This document shows, in pieces, positions 1-11,900 of a stretch of DNA of 21,969 bases. Positions within the stretch are counted from its first letter, which is position 1. Every line of letters starts with the position of its first letter. The notes under the pieces are model-generated. The model was not told the origin of the DNA. It saw only the letters and a list, made by a program, of their open reading frames with translations, and made no database searches. The position numbers and the translations under genes are program-made. Origin of the DNA: Conidiobolus incongruus B7586 (taxonomy: Eukaryota > Entomophthoromycota > Entomophthoromycetes > Entomophthorales > Conidiobolaceae); NCBI GenBank assembly GCA_000697335.1, contig JNEM01014987.1, positions 1 through 21,969 of the forward strand, in the 5' to 3' direction.

Positions 1-766
1 TTAATATTTTTATTAATTTAAATTTAATAAATTATTGAAATAGGATTAATTCAAATTTTACCATAATATATTATTGTTATTTGATACTATATATTATTAG
101 ACAATAATATAAAACTAATTAAATATATATGATATATTATATAAATAAATTTTTAATCTCTTTTATTTAGTTTTAAGTTATTTTTTTTAAATATATTTAT
201 ATAATTTTTTAATAGATGTATTTGTTTATTAATGAAATATTATATAATTATTTTGATTAATAATATTATTAAAAGATTAGTCCTTTATAATTTTATATAT
301 AATTCCATATTTATTTTAACTTTTAATATCCTAAGTAATTTATAATTTTAAAGTTGATTTAATTATTATAAATAGTATTAATTTAATTAATAAATATGGT
401 CCTATTTTTTTAATATCTTATTTTTTTTATTTATTATTAATCATTATTTAATAAAATTTAGGATTATATCAATTATTATTTTATTCATATTACCTAGTAT
501 ATTTTTTAATATAATTATATTAAGTAATTTTATTTTAAATTTTAAATAAACTTACTAATATATCAAATTCCTTATATTATTATTAATTTAAGTTTTTCTT
601 TATATTATATTGATTCTATTATTTAATTTTGTTTTAAATACAATTAATTAATATTTTATTAATTTAAAATAACTAAATATTTTAATATAATCAATATTTT
701 TTATATTTTTAAATTAATCAATATAATAATATTTCAAGTTTAAATATAATTATCACAAATCCATAA
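1..766. other. AT-rich spacer, no gene seen
   Basis: Very AT-rich sequence with dense stops in all frames, poly-A/poly-T runs and no codon structure. No RNA gene, terminal repeat or recognisable protein was seen on either strand. Confidence 0.7.
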
Positions 767-911
767 TTATTCCCAGAATTCCCATGAATCATAATATGGC
801 TCATTTTCATATAAATAATAGATAATCTAATTGCTATAGATAATGGACTCTGGTGTACTCAGTCTGTTAATAGCTATTCCTGGCTCAGCTTCCTTTGCAT
901 CCTTATTTTGC
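767..911 (-). pseudogene. possible decayed coding fragment, family unknown
   Basis: A short island clearly richer in G and C than its surroundings. On the minus strand one frame is open for 27 codons (positions 910 down to 830, including the string KDAKEAEPGIAINRLSTPES). After one stop it is open again, with the string YENEPYYDSWEFWE, down to about 770. Both the composition and the charged, aromatic residues look like former coding sequence rather than AT-rich spacer. I do not recognise the family. A plus-strand reading (ATG at 843, 23 codons) is equally short. It may be one exon of a lost gene or chance. Confidence 0.22.
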
Positions 912-1449
912 TAATTAGTCCAATAAATCCAATAATAATCTATCACAAAATAAAAATATATTTTATTAAATTTTAATTTAATAATTTAAAATAATAATAT
1001 TTTATTTAATACTTAAATAATTTATATTAAAAATATATAAATTAATTATATTATTAAATATAAAATTCACATCAATATTTAATAATATTCAAATACTTAT
1101 ATTATCTTTGGTAATTGAAAATAATTATTAAAATTTTAAATTTAAAAAAAATTTTTTTAATAAAAAATAACTAAATTATATTTATAATCAAAAAGTAATA
1201 ATAAATACTAAATTAAATAAAATATCATTATAAAGTACTAACTATATATACTTTAATGTTTTTAAATCTGTTGATTCCATTAATTAAAGTTTACTAAATG
1301 ACTTAATTGAATACATTATTTTATACATCTTTTATAGTCTATTTATTTTATGTAGTATTGAAGTAGGTATACTAACTTAGTTTATTGTAAAGTTTCATTT
1401 AAATTCTATGAGATTATAAAATGAATAAATCAAGTTAATTGAAAATGTA
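912..1449. other. AT-rich spacer upstream of the subtilisin relic
   Basis: No open frame, repeat or RNA gene was recognised. It should hold whatever remains of the 5' end (signal peptide and first half of the inhibitor propeptide) of the decayed subtilisin downstream, but I could not read those parts. Confidence 0.6.
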
Positions 1450-2447
1450 ATAAGAGCAAATCATTTTGCATCAATACAAACGTTTATATTGAGAAATTTG
1501 TATTCATATGCGTTCCGAACTTATTGATATTATTAAGGGCCATGAAGAGGTTTCGGATGTCAAAAAGGACAATATTTTAGATGCTAAAGAGATTCAAACT
1601 CCAACTCCATGAGGACTTCTAAAAATATCTCAGATGGAGATGTATAATAATTCGACAATTTTTATATTTCAATATCCTCTAAATGCTGTAAATGAAACCA
1701 AAGTTTGTCTTAGATACAATGATTAATATAAATCACACTAATTTCTAGAATAGGGCAAGATAGGGTGCAAACTTTGTTATATATAGTAAAGATGATGATC
1801 TTCATGGACATGGTACTCATTGTTCTGAGATTATTGGTGGTAGTTACTTTGGCACTGCGAAGAATGTGGAGTTAGTCGCGGTAAAAATATTAAAAGATAA
1901 TGGAAAGGGCTCAAACTCGCAAACTATTGCAGGAGTCGAGCGGGTTATTGAAAATGCTGGTTGAAATCGAAGGAATCTCATTAAAATGAGTTTAGGAGGA
2001 AAGAAAAGCATGTTGGTCAATGAGGCGGTGTCGGAGGCATACAAGCAAGGTTTTATTGTTATTGTATCTGCTGATAATAGAAATTCAGGTTCATGTATCC
2101 TATCTCCCGCATCAGCTTCTAATGCAGTCACTGTTGGTTCAACTGATATGTTGAATTGTAAAGCTAGATTCTCAAACCATAGACCCTGTGTTGATATATT
2201 TGCGCCAGGAGTCAATATTGCATCGACTTATAAAGGTAGTAACGTGGCAACTAGAATGCTATCTGGGACTTCATTGGCGACTCCTCATATTATGGGTATT
2301 TTGTCAAGTTATTGGAGTTTAAATCCAAGTCTCAACCACGTGCAAGTAATTGAAGAGCTTTATCACACGGCAATATGCAATATCATAACCAATATGAATT
2401 CAACAACTATGTCAGTTAATCGATTAGCATTTAATCAATATGTATAG
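1450..2447 (+). pseudogene. decayed subtilisin-like serine protease (S8A, proteinase K type)
   Basis: This is the remains of a secreted proteinase K-type endopeptidase. The end of an I9 inhibitor propeptide (IIKGHEEV...KKDNILDAKE) is followed by the mature start PTP-stop-GLLKIS, where the family has PWGL. The triad is still recognisable: Asp in VLDTMININHTNF (1707-1745), His in LHGHGTHCSE (from about 1800) and Ser in LSGTSLATPH (about 2259-2288). The oxyanion Asn lies in SADNRN, and FAPGVNIAST is intact. It is not functional as read: TGA at 1610 in place of Trp, a frame change near 1705, TAG at 1746 and 1761, and TGA at 1962. The longest surviving open run is 1986-2447, which ends in TAG. An intron-like stretch (GTAAAT at 1688 to TAG at 1748) is misleading because it contains the catalytic Asp motif. 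The 5' end is uncertain; propeptide-like residues in another frame reach back to about 1450. Confidence 0.88.
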
Positions 2448-2980
2448 GTATTTAAAATGCTTATATATGTAAATACATTTAATATTTATTAGTAATATTA
2501 ATAATAAAAAACAGTCAATCAAAAATGAAAGATAACACTAAATATTATAAATTGGTATAGGATTCATAATTGTAAATAAAATATCAAAAAAAAGGATTTA
2601 ATGGTAATATTGTGAATAAAATGATACCTAATATACAAAACTAATGAAAATGTACTTATGTATAATAAATTAAAAATGGTGAAATGACTGAATTTAAGAC
2701 TTTATGAATCTAAAAAATTAAGGATATTGAGGTTGTAGTGGAAAAGCAAGAAGATATTAAGAAATATAGCAACAAATTTAATAGTATTCTGAAAAATGTC
2801 TAAACAAGGTTTAATGTTTGACATAAAGTGGTTAGATAAGATTAAAGCTATATGTATGTTATAAATACGAATATATATTATTTAACAGAAATACGGAAAA
2901 TACCTCAAAAAGCTTAATTTGGTTAATATACGTAAGCTCTGTTATACACATAGAGCAGTGGGATATGTTACCACTTTATT
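2448..2980. other. spacer between convergent subtilisin relic and eL6 gene
   Basis: AT-rich sequence that presumably holds the 3' ends of two convergent genes. The only coding-like patch is a run of about 30 codons near 2716-2800 on the plus strand (with KQEDIKKYSNKFNS). It is too short and too lysine-rich to distinguish from chance. Confidence 0.55.
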
Positions 2981-3611
2981 TTAGAACTTGAGAGTGTGGG
3001 GAGCTTGACCCTTGGTGAGTTGGAAAGAGGCGTTGAGGTAAGAGTAGAGGTGTTCTTCCTTCTTGATGATAGGGAGAAGTTCGGCATCAACGTTCTTTTG
3101 GTCAGTAACACGTTGTTCCTTCAATTGACGGGGCTAAAGAGATGCGTTAATTTTGACATTTTTACATAATTTGAATTTTAAAAAATACCTTGGGTTCTTC
3201 ACCGAAGAATTCCTTTTCGGTACCCTTAGCCTTGGGGGCCTTTTCGTACTTGAAATATTCGTCGTTGATGTGGTCGGCAGCCTTAACAGAGGAGATATCG
3301 ACCTTGGTGGTGGTGGCGATGACATAAGATTGATCGACACGACGGAGGGGGACACCATTGATCTTGAAGGGACCAGTAACCAAAAGGAGACCGCTGTCCA
3401 ATTGCTTCAAGAAAACAACGCGCTTACCACGGAAACGTCCGTTCAAGAGAATGAGGACGGTACCGGGGGTGATGGAAGCACGGAGCTTACGGGGACGGAT
3501 AGCCTTGCGAACTGACTTGGGTTGAGTGTCCTTGGTACCCTTCAAAGCCTTAGGAGCCTTGGTGAGGAGAGCCTTGAGGTCAGAAGTAACGTGTTGGTGA
3601 AGCTGAGACAT
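2981..3611 (-). CDS. RPL6: 60S ribosomal protein L6 (eL6), two exons
   Basis: Structural protein of the large cytosolic ribosomal subunit. Exon 1 runs from 3611 down to 3189 (ATG, 141 codons). The intron at 3188-3134 (55 bp) begins GTATTT, ends TTTAG and has an ATTAAC branch-like site. Exon 2 is 3133-2981 (50 codons plus TAA), giving 191 residues; yeast L6 is 176. Family signatures are [32 protein letters not shown], the SH3-like core [20 protein letters not shown], and the C-terminus [18 protein letters not shown], which closely matches yeast L6 SASFSLKNGDKPHMLKF. Codons favour C in the third position (AAG, CTC, GTC), unlike the neighbouring genes, as expected for a highly expressed gene. 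An intron in the 5' UTR is possible (TATAG just before the start, near 3621) but unproven. The reading is intact and single-copy in the window. Confidence 0.97.
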
Positions 3612-3678
3612 CTCGATACTCTATAGAAATATTTCGGTTAATATCATTATTCAAAGTTTACTGAAATTGTTAACTAGC

Positions 3679-4090
3679 TCAGATGAAACATCAGAATCAT
3701 CAACAAGGATCTTAGATGTTGGACATTTGCTAATTGAATTGTTGGCATTAGCTGATTTAATTATGTATTATGTTGTTTTTGTGATTTATATTAACATATT
3801 TTAATTGATCGTGTTGTTCGTTATTAGATAAGCTGATGGATGTTATTATATTAATTGATTAATTGTATTGTATTAATGTTTCATTATTATAGATGATCCT
3901 TGCATCAGTTCTGCTTTTAGTTGGCTCAACTTATTTTATTTTCATCTCTGAGTTCGTTGAACTCACCTCAATCTAGTCTGATAACTTAGTCAAGAAAGAG
4001 TGTGAAATATTGGGCCGATACCTACAAAATTTGGTAGTATTCGGAAAGAGGGGGATACATAATTATACTCATAATAATTTTATTCGTTAA
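3679..4090 (+). pseudogene. possible remnant of a membrane-protein gene, family unknown
   Basis: A less AT-rich stretch upstream of eL6. One plus-strand block ending at TAA 3802 carries a hydrophobic run (HLLIELLALADLIMYYVVF). A second block from ATG 3893 begins with a probable membrane helix (ILASVLLLVGSTYFIFI). After one TAG at 3974 it stays open to TAA 4088, with LVKKECEILGRYLQNLVVFG. A TTATTATAG just before 3893 could be an old splice acceptor. LALADL resembles helix 2 of rhodopsin-like receptors, but that is too weak to name a family. The stretch could equally be promoter and 5' UTR of eL6 with chance openness; stops here are rarer than the base composition predicts. Confidence 0.2.
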
Positions 4091-5142
4091 TGTTTATTGT
4101 ACTATAACGCTGTTTCTATTCGACACCTTGTCCTAAATCTTTGAGAATTGTCACGTGTAGCCAATTAAATTTCGAGTTCGGCTATTTATTCCTTAAAATT
4201 GATAATTTTTCAATTTACCGAAGCCCAAAAGAAGATTAAATTATTAAATAAATTAATTAATTAATCACTTTTTTTCTAAATTTAATTAATAGATTATATT
4301 TTGTACATTCAATATGTTATTTTATTTAATTAAATAATAATACAGTATTTCAACATAAATAATTCTTTAAATAATCTTTATTTTTTTACTTGAAATCTGT
4401 TGAATAGTATTTTAGAATTCAAATTATTTACAAGAAATTAATTAAGGGAGAGATTAGAAAATTTATTTAATATAAAAAGATATAAATATATAGAAATTCA
4501 TCCTTTTATTATTTTTTTTATTTATTATATCTAGACTATATTTAATGGAGGAAATAAATTCGGGCTGCTTTAAGCTGAAGAAATCATATTCGCATAACAC
4601 TATTTAATTGTATATTGTAATATATACGTATTCCTGAATTAATATTTAATTTTCTATGGAATAGCATAATAATAATTCTATTAACCTATATATATTCAAG
4701 GATTTTTATTTAGATAAAATTAATTTTATTTTCTTTTTATAAATTTTGATCATCTTAAAATACTTGACATCAATGATCTTGCCACCCACAATAATATTTT
4801 TTTATCGTTTATTAAAAACAATGGATTACCATACTTATATAGTTTTATAAATTGAATATCAACTTTTTTTGAATAAGCTATTGATACGATAGTGAAATGT
4901 ATTTAATGTATATTATTTTATCATTTTTAAAATAATTGTATCCATATCAATTTTATACTAAGATTAATCATGCTTTTCAAATATAATTCTTCGATCTTTA
5001 ATATTGAGTAATAAAACTTTAATCATTTTGATGAAATAAGTTATTATAATAAAATTTTTCTATTTTTCAAGCTTTAATTAATCGGTCATTATATTATATT
5101 AATAAAGAGCTTTAAAAAATTGTTATATTTATCATTAATTTA
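4091..5142. other. AT-rich spacer with a CACGTG/CCAAT pair
   Basis: No gene seen. At 4152-4157 there is a perfect CACGTG hexamer, followed at 4161-4165 by CCAAT, about 540 bp upstream of the eL6 start. These are classic fungal bHLH and CCAAT-binding-complex sites, but both are short and their role here is a guess. The rest is low-complexity AT-rich DNA. Confidence 0.5.
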
Positions 5143-5319
5143 GATAAAAAAGAATTCGAAGTCGGATATCCTAAACCGAGTCATCACGCTGAGGAAATAT
5201 TTGTTGTTGAGAACAAAACTAAAATCTACTAAATATCGCAGAACCAATCAACTCTGTTAACTAGCCCAAAGTTTATATCAATGAATTATCAACTTACATT
5301 TGTTTATTTTAAAATCTAA
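5143..5319 (+). pseudogene. possible decayed coding fragment, family unknown
   Basis: An isolated patch with higher G+C. A plus-strand frame reads 29 codons (including KKEFEVGYPKPSHHAEEIFV), one TAA at 5230, then 28 more codons to TAA 5317. One stop in 58 codons is far fewer than the surrounding sequence shows. I do not recognise the protein, and no splice sites or neighbours support a gene. It is most likely a leftover exon or a random open patch. Confidence 0.22.
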
Positions 5320-6236
5320 ATTTAATATAGTTTGGATAATCAACTTAATTAAGTTTGTGTTAATATTTTTATTATTTTATTCAATTATTAAAAACAAAGT
5401 ATTTTTTTATTAATTTTAATCATTATTAAAATAAAAAAGCATATTAAGTATTCAATATTAATAATTGAAAATTATACTTTAAATATAAGAAAGTTTTTAA
5501 CCCTAATAATATTTGAAATAAATAAATAGTATTTAACGCTTTTTATATTTGGCAATTAATTATTTTGATTTTAAATTGAACAATTATATTCTTTAAAAAA
5601 TAAAAATATAATATATAAAATAAACGATTATATTTGAATAAAATTTAAACGTAAGTTATAAATTCAAATTATTCATTAAACAACTATAATATACAAATAT
5701 TATTGATGATGTATAAACAATGACAATTTTAATAAATTTGATTTTTTTTCAATTGAATATACCAAGCACTGATTAATTATAACTATTTTTAATTTAAATT
5801 TAATCGATTATATATTTATTATTTAATCAATATTAAAATTAAAATTTATTATTCAATAAACAAAATTAGTATAATGTTTTTTTATTTGAAACAACAACAT
5901 CATAGTCATTGTATTTCTTTAACTATTATTAAGTAAATCGTAAAATTAAGTCCTCATAAGTAGACTGAATCGATGTTATATACCTAAAATGACATTTCAG
6001 AAGTATCATATAATTTTATTAATATTAGTAACATACCTATCTCTTTAAACAGATATTAAAATGTTACACTCTTGTTAATAATTATGAAATTTGAAATGCT
6101 AATTTTAACTTTAATCGAATCAAAAATTACGCAAATCCCATAAAAATATATACTAAAAAAACAATTCAAGTAGTATAGCTAATGATGTCATAAAATTATC
6201 ATTTAAAATGAATTTATAAAATAATAACATAAAAAT
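5320..6236. other. AT-rich spacer upstream of NCA2
   Basis: No gene or repeat recognised. It should contain the NCA2 promoter, but so many TATA-like strings occur that none can be singled out. Confidence 0.6.
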
Positions 6237-8354
6237 ATGAGTTTTGCTAGTGATATATACAAGAGAGCTCAACTAGATCTACAAAGAAAATGGGAATTTG
6301 CGAGTAATAGTCAGAGAACGCATACGAATTCACCTATACAGTCCGGTGCTTCAGGGTCTGGAAGTTCAATTGCCACCTTGAACTTGGTTCCCAATCCCAG
6401 GTTACTCAAATTGTGGGGTAACTTGATTCATCCTCCCAACACAACCATTAAAGCAGCCAGTCAATTAAATTTACATCAAATCCAAGCTAAGTTGAAGACT
6501 TTAAAGGACGTTTCTGGGTTGAATATTGACGAAGCTGAAGAGAAAATTGAATTGGAAGAGGAGTTAGAATGGTTACTCATGAACCAACTTACCATTTCAG
6601 TATATACACAATTCCTCCAAATCCTATTAGATAACTCGAAAGAGTCCAGCGAGCAATTGCGATATTGGCAAAATTTAAAATTTTCCAACTTTCATTTGGT
6701 CAAATATTGGATTCAAACAGTGCCTAGAAGATGTTACAAATTGGCAGTTAAAACATATCATTTGATACAAAAAGATCCTTCAATTCTCAATTTGGATTAT
6801 CGTAAATTGATTGAAACTCTTAAGTTGGAGTTGTTTTCAGTACCTACCAAAGTTCCCTACTTCACCAAAGTTGGGGTTTATTTACCTGTGAATTACTTTA
6901 CATCTGTAAGACTAGAAGTGAATAATAAGATTAATCATCTCGACCGCATTCAACTCGGATGGAGCTGTTTGTTGGGCGGTATATCAGAATTAGACCTGAA
7001 TTTGTGCCATCGCAATACATTGGCACAAAGTGTAGTGAATCCTAAGAAGCTCATCGAATTTTTGAGTCAGTTGGAATGCTGGTTGGATAGCTATGACCGA
7101 TTCCAAGCTAAAAATTCTATCAACTCCTCTGAATTTAGTTTGGAATCTTCAGATTCAGAATGGAATTTATTCGAATACCAATTAGACGATATTCGATCTT
7201 TGGACTCGAGTCAATTGAAATTTAAAGCCTATCAAAAGTTGGCTCATATTGTCGGTCGCTGCTTACAGCTCAAAGAAGATAATGCCAAAGCTTTAAGCTT
7301 ATCAAAACCTCCGAATGTTTTGGAGCGTTACTACTTCTCAGTTTTGGTAGGATACTTGGTATGCAAGGGATCATTTTCAACCTTTCAATTTTACAAAAAA
7401 GATATATTCAAATGGATCGACACTGCTGCTGATACTGCTAAACGCTTTTTGGTCGACTGGATCTTGGAGCCCTTGGAACAAATGTATCGAACTATTAGAC
7501 ACAGGGAGCATCGACTTCAATTAATGTCTCAAAAATCTTTGGAAACTGATTTAGAGGTAATTTCAATTTATAGTATATTTTAACCAATATTAATTATTTT
7601 CTAGTCTTTAGAGCGTATGGTTCAACAATTTGTAACTGAACATGGCAATCCTGAAACAAATTCTAATTTGGTTGAAATGGTCCAGATGGGAGATTTATCA
7701 CCTATGTTAAAGGTTTATGAACAAGATATTCAGGTATATAAATTAATATTTTATCTATATAGCAATATATTAATGGCCATTTTTAGACTCCCATTAGATC
7801 CGCATTATTTGGTAATGATTTATATTTATTAAAATTGTTAATGACTGTACTAAATCAATTAATTAGGAAACTTAATTCAAGAGCTATTGATTCAGATCCA
7901 AAAGACTAAGGTAGATTTAGATTTAGCAATGTCAGCTCTTGACAAACTACTTCAATCCAACGAACTCAACTTTGGAATGTTGGCGGTGATGCCATCTCTT
8001 CTTGTGACATACGGCTTCACCAACTATTTAACCAATCGCTGGAGTTCCAGAAAAGGCTCATCCAAGAACCAAATCCAAGCCCAGCTTCGCAAAGAACTCC
8101 GCAATGTGCACAAGATCATCAACATCTCATTATCTCACGATACTCCCACACAAAACCAAGTTCATCCCAAATACAAGGGCAAACTCCTTATGCATCTCAA
8201 CGAATTGCGCAACCTGTCCACGAAACTGGATGTTCGTGGCAAATTGAGCCTCCTCGAAGATATTCGAGAATTGGAAAGTAATCAACTTTCCAACTCTCAA
8301 AAATTGAATGTTTGGACAAGATGCTATAACGATCAAATTTGTTATAAGATTTAA
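6237..8354 (+). CDS. NCA2: NCA2-like mitochondrial membrane protein, four exons
   Basis: In yeast, Nca2 is a mitochondrial protein needed for correct expression of the mitochondrially encoded ATP synthase subunits 6 and 8. Exons are 6237-7556, 7605-7733, 7787-7811 and 7867-8354. Introns are 48, 53 and 55 bp, all GT-AG; the third has a TACTAAAT branch site. The spliced length is 1962 nt, giving 653 residues, close to yeast Nca2 (616). The family-typical core reads across all the junctions: LKVYEQDIQ, then [10 protein letters not shown], then [20 protein letters not shown], then [20 protein letters not shown]. Two hydrophobic segments are visible, at about residues 365-376 ([12 protein letters not shown]) and 527-542. 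An acidic patch ([12 protein letters not shown]) lies near residue 105. The start is chosen because a stop (TAA 6225) lies just upstream in frame. Exon 3 is only 25 nt and shifts phase; skipping it would break the frame. The gene looks intact. Confidence 0.93.
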
Positions 8355-8940
8355 TTTGATATATATAATAGTTTCTAAATCAATTGGTATTTTAATATTA
8401 ATTATGTTTTAACCATTTATCAGTTAATTTCAACATATCATGGTAAAATTTTAATAATTATTAAAGGATTTGCTTAAATTTGTTGGTCTTGTTTTTTACT
8501 TCGATTGGTATATTAATGATTAAATCGTTCCATTATAACAGTAACTAACTATTAATTCTATTTCTGTAATGATCCTTTGTTGTAAATAAATTGTATTCAA
8601 TTATTCATGATTATAAATTTTAATATTATAACTCAATTTTTAAATGAAAATTCTGGTTTTCATTATAATTACTAATATTCATCCAAATTTAGAAATCAAT
8701 TAATCAGTCCATTTTTAGAAATTCTATTATTAATCCAAAACGCACAATATATTCGTTTAGTTTTCAGTTATATTTAATTGAATTTCTAATATACTCAAAT
8801 TGATAATATTATTCTATTTATTATTGAATTTAGTCAATCAATTAAAATTAAAAATATAAAAATTTCTGAAATTTAAATTTTTTTTCGGTAATATTTATAT
8901 TCTTAAAATAACTGATAAAATACCTTTGAATTGAACGAAT
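8355..8940. other. AT-rich spacer between NCA2 and the F-box relic
   Basis: It holds the NCA2 3' end and the lost 5' end of the F-box relic. No coding pattern, RNA or repeat was seen. Confidence 0.6.
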
Positions 8941-10225
8941 TTGCCTAAGGAAATTATTTTCAAAATTATTAATTATGTTCTTAATTATTTACAGCCCTAT
9001 ATCTAATTAGTTAATAAGTATTGGTTTCAATCAATCAATCCATTAATATTTCACAGTATAGACCGACTTGATAAAAGATATAATGATGCCATTAACAAGT
9101 ATGATTCACTAAAACACTACATATCCAATTTCCCTTTAGATCAAGAATTAATAATAACTTCCACCAATTCCTACCATTCAAGATTGAAACTGGAATATAT
9201 CACTATCATCCAAAGATCTCTTGATCAAAGACTTATCAGACAGTCAATTCATGAATTCATCTCTTTAATCAATATAAATTTCCAATAAACCATAACTCAA
9301 ACCAGGTAGAACCAAGTGATCCAAATGCTAGCACAACTTCCAAATCTCAGCCATTTGAAAAGTTCTGTAGGTTCCTCTCATTTAGTTCCTCAGTTTAATA
9401 TATTTCCTAGACTAAAACCCAGTTAAGTCACAATGCAAATTGACTCAAGTCAAATTGTATCAACTTTGGAAAGCTATCAAATGATTGTAGATTCACAGTT
9501 TTTGGATTTGACTGTTTTCTATTCAGTAGAATCTAGTCAAATTCCATTATATCATTTCTATCAAGGACCAATAAATTAATTCACCAATTTTTGAAATATT
9601 TGAAGCTATGTATTTTGGATTATTATGATGATAAAGAGTCTATCGAATCATTCTTGGCAACTGAACTCATCAACACAATCCAAAATCCTCATTTCAATAA
9701 ATTGAAGAGTTTGAAATAGCTTTTTTGGTGATCTCCCAACCAATCCAGCTGTATTTTACTCAATGAGCTAACTCAGCTGCATCATCGCTAGTGGGATGCC
9801 AATACTTGATGACCTACACTATACAGCACTGTCCCAATTTAATTGCAACCAACCTCAACATCACATTAGCCTTATCTAATAATCTCGATCCAAAGAACCT
9901 AACACCCGTCACAATCTTAGGCAGCTACTATTCTGAAGTCTAAATCTGCAACTCAAACCACCATATCACTCGACATCTATTCATCAACTTCGTGACTCTG
10001 AATCTGTACCACATCGCAAAATCGTCACAGCAAGTCTCAAAAGTCTCGTATTGCATTCACCTCCTCTTCTCCAATATCACTCGCTTGACTTTGGCAATTG
10101 TAAACCATACTTGGCACAGTCTTATGAAACAGACATCTGTACAACCAATTAGTATCCGAAGTGTTGATTTAAGGCATTTGTGTATCTTCAGTTCCGTAAC
10201 AAGTACAAAGTCATTGGAATTTTAA
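8941..10225 (+). pseudogene. decayed F-box protein gene (paralogue of the 15120-16625 gene)
   Basis: Relic of an F-box protein, the substrate-recognition subunit of SCF ubiquitin ligases. It begins at the F-box: LPKEIIFKIINYV, then LVNKYWFQSINPLIFHSI, matching LVNKHWCHALNPIVFYSI of the intact gene in this window. Homology continues in order: ESFLATELINTIQNPHFNKL (intact: EPFLRSELIKLFQNPNFHKL), SPNQSSCILLNE, LMTYTIQHCPNLI, and FVTLNLYHIAKSSQQVSK (intact: VVTLDFYYIANTSPQVSK). The initiator Met is missing. Stops interrupt it at 9004 (TAA), 9286 (TAA), 9717 (TAG), 9729 (TGA) and 9789 (TAG), and the frame changes before 9590 and near 9795. The last open run is 9992-10225. Relative to the intact paralogue it lacks the final 30 or so residues. 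Its 3' half lies inside the inverted repeat 9654-10256. Confidence 0.88.
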
Positions 10226-10256
10226 AACCATTTAAAAGTATTTTATGTTAGTCAAC
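9654..10256 (+). repeat. left arm of a 603-bp inverted repeat
   Basis: This stretch is the reverse complement of 17874-18476: position x pairs with 28130 minus x throughout. I compared it line by line and found a single difference, C at 10253 against A at 17877, three bases inside the outer end. The two arms are 7.6 kb apart and both lie in F-box relics. Confidence 0.95.
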
Positions 10257-11900
10257 CTATCACAATTGATTTTTAGTTAAATATTTAAACAAATTCAATG
10301 AAAATTGTTAAATAAAAAATATATTTTCTTAAAAAGTGATTGAGTAATTAAAATTTGAAAGAATAAATCTATAATTTATTTCAAAATTTTTAAATAATAA
10401 ATTAATATAAACTAATAACTTAATGATTCAATAGTTGTAATCATTCAAGTCATATATAGTTAATAGATTAAATTAAATATGCTATTAATATAATATTTGT
10501 CATTATATTAAATATTTAATACATTGAAAAAAAATTCATATTAGTTAATAAAACATATGAGCTCTAATAATTTAATACTTAGGCATCCAATATAGTTTAT
10601 TCTAAATAAAATCAATATCATAACAAAAAGATATATTATACATTTTAAGAATTAAAATAAATTAATAGTTTATAGTATTAGTTAAATGTAAAGGTTTAAA
10701 TTTGTTAATATGCGTTATTTAATATTCAATTATTTAATATTAAGAAAATAGTCAATAAATAATTCAATTATATTAAGAATTAAAATATTTAAAATAACTA
10801 GTAAGTATTAATATATTAGAACATTGGACTTTGATAATGTAAAATAATAAAAATTAATAAATTTAAACATTGTAAGTTATTAGAGTGAATCCATTAATTT
10901 TTTGTTAAATCGAAATTAAAATCAATAACAAATAAACTAATATATAACTATAGAATTTAATTAGTTACTTAATATTTTAAAAAATAATTTTTATTATTTA
11001 TTATTAATATTTAAAATTTTCAAACTATATCAAGGTTTTATTACTTAAAAAATAAGCTTTGTAAATATATTTCAGTTATGTTTTTTCTTTTAATTCAGGT
11101 TTAACATTAATAATAATAATAAAATCAATTCAAAGTTTTTTATATAAACCATATTCTTTTAATTTAATGGTTATATAATATATTTGTGTATATTAATAGC
11201 TATCTTTTTAGTTATAAGTATTATTATTATAGATTAAATACTTATTGACGATTCAAATGACTTGAGATATTTGTATTAAATTATCTAAATTTAATTTTTT
11301 TTTCATTCAAAACTTCTTTAAAAATTGCAACCAAATTATAATATAATTATACACAAATAACATTAAAATTCTCAAATTTAATATAGAATTAAAAAGGACT
11401 ATATCTTGTAAAAATAAATTTAAAAGTTTTTTACATATAGAAATTTTCAAATATAACCTGATACATATAACTAAGTCTAAAAAACTAATGAAACATATAA
11501 ATTGAAAAAGCTTAGTTTAATGAATGATAAAACTTAATTTAGATTGTTTTATATATAAAGCCAAATTAAAAATTCAAATTAATAATATTCAAGTATTTGT
11601 TAATTCTATATTTTATATTACCAATTAATTAATATTATTTTTATGTTGAATAATGCAAATAAAATGAAAAATAATGGAGATATATTTTTTAAATTTAAAA
11701 TGTTAGTGATTGTAGTTGTATCATAATTTAAGGGTAATTATATAAAATAATAGTTAAAGAATTAAGATATATTTTGTAATATATTTAATGAATAATGAAA
11801 ATTAAATAAAATATTTTATAGACTTATTGCCCAGTTAAATTCACTCATTTGAAAATTTTTATAATAGTAAAAGAGATTAAATCAAACCATTAAGATAATA
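10257..11900. other. long AT-rich spacer, no gene seen
   Basis: About 1.6 kb of low-complexity AT-rich DNA with stops in all frames. I found no protein, RNA gene or terminal repeat. As the adjacent mariner shows, an old element can hide at this composition, so a very decayed relic cannot be excluded. Confidence 0.6.

Noticed and set aside
1688-1748. Intron-like GTAAAT...CACTAATTTCTAG inside the subtilisin relic
   Set aside because: The stretch encodes the catalytic Asp motif VLDTMININHTNF, so it is former exon; the splice-like ends are coincidental.
3153-3515. Open frame of about 120 codons on the plus strand opposite eL6 (and a 74-codon minus-strand frame at 3134-3358)
   Set aside because: Shadows of the eL6 coding sequence and its intron; the low-complexity translation follows from the biased codons of the real gene.
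6476-8336. Minus-strand open frames of about 70 codons within NCA2 (6476-6688, 8130-8336)
   Set aside because: Antisense shadows of NCA2 exons, with no independent coding features.
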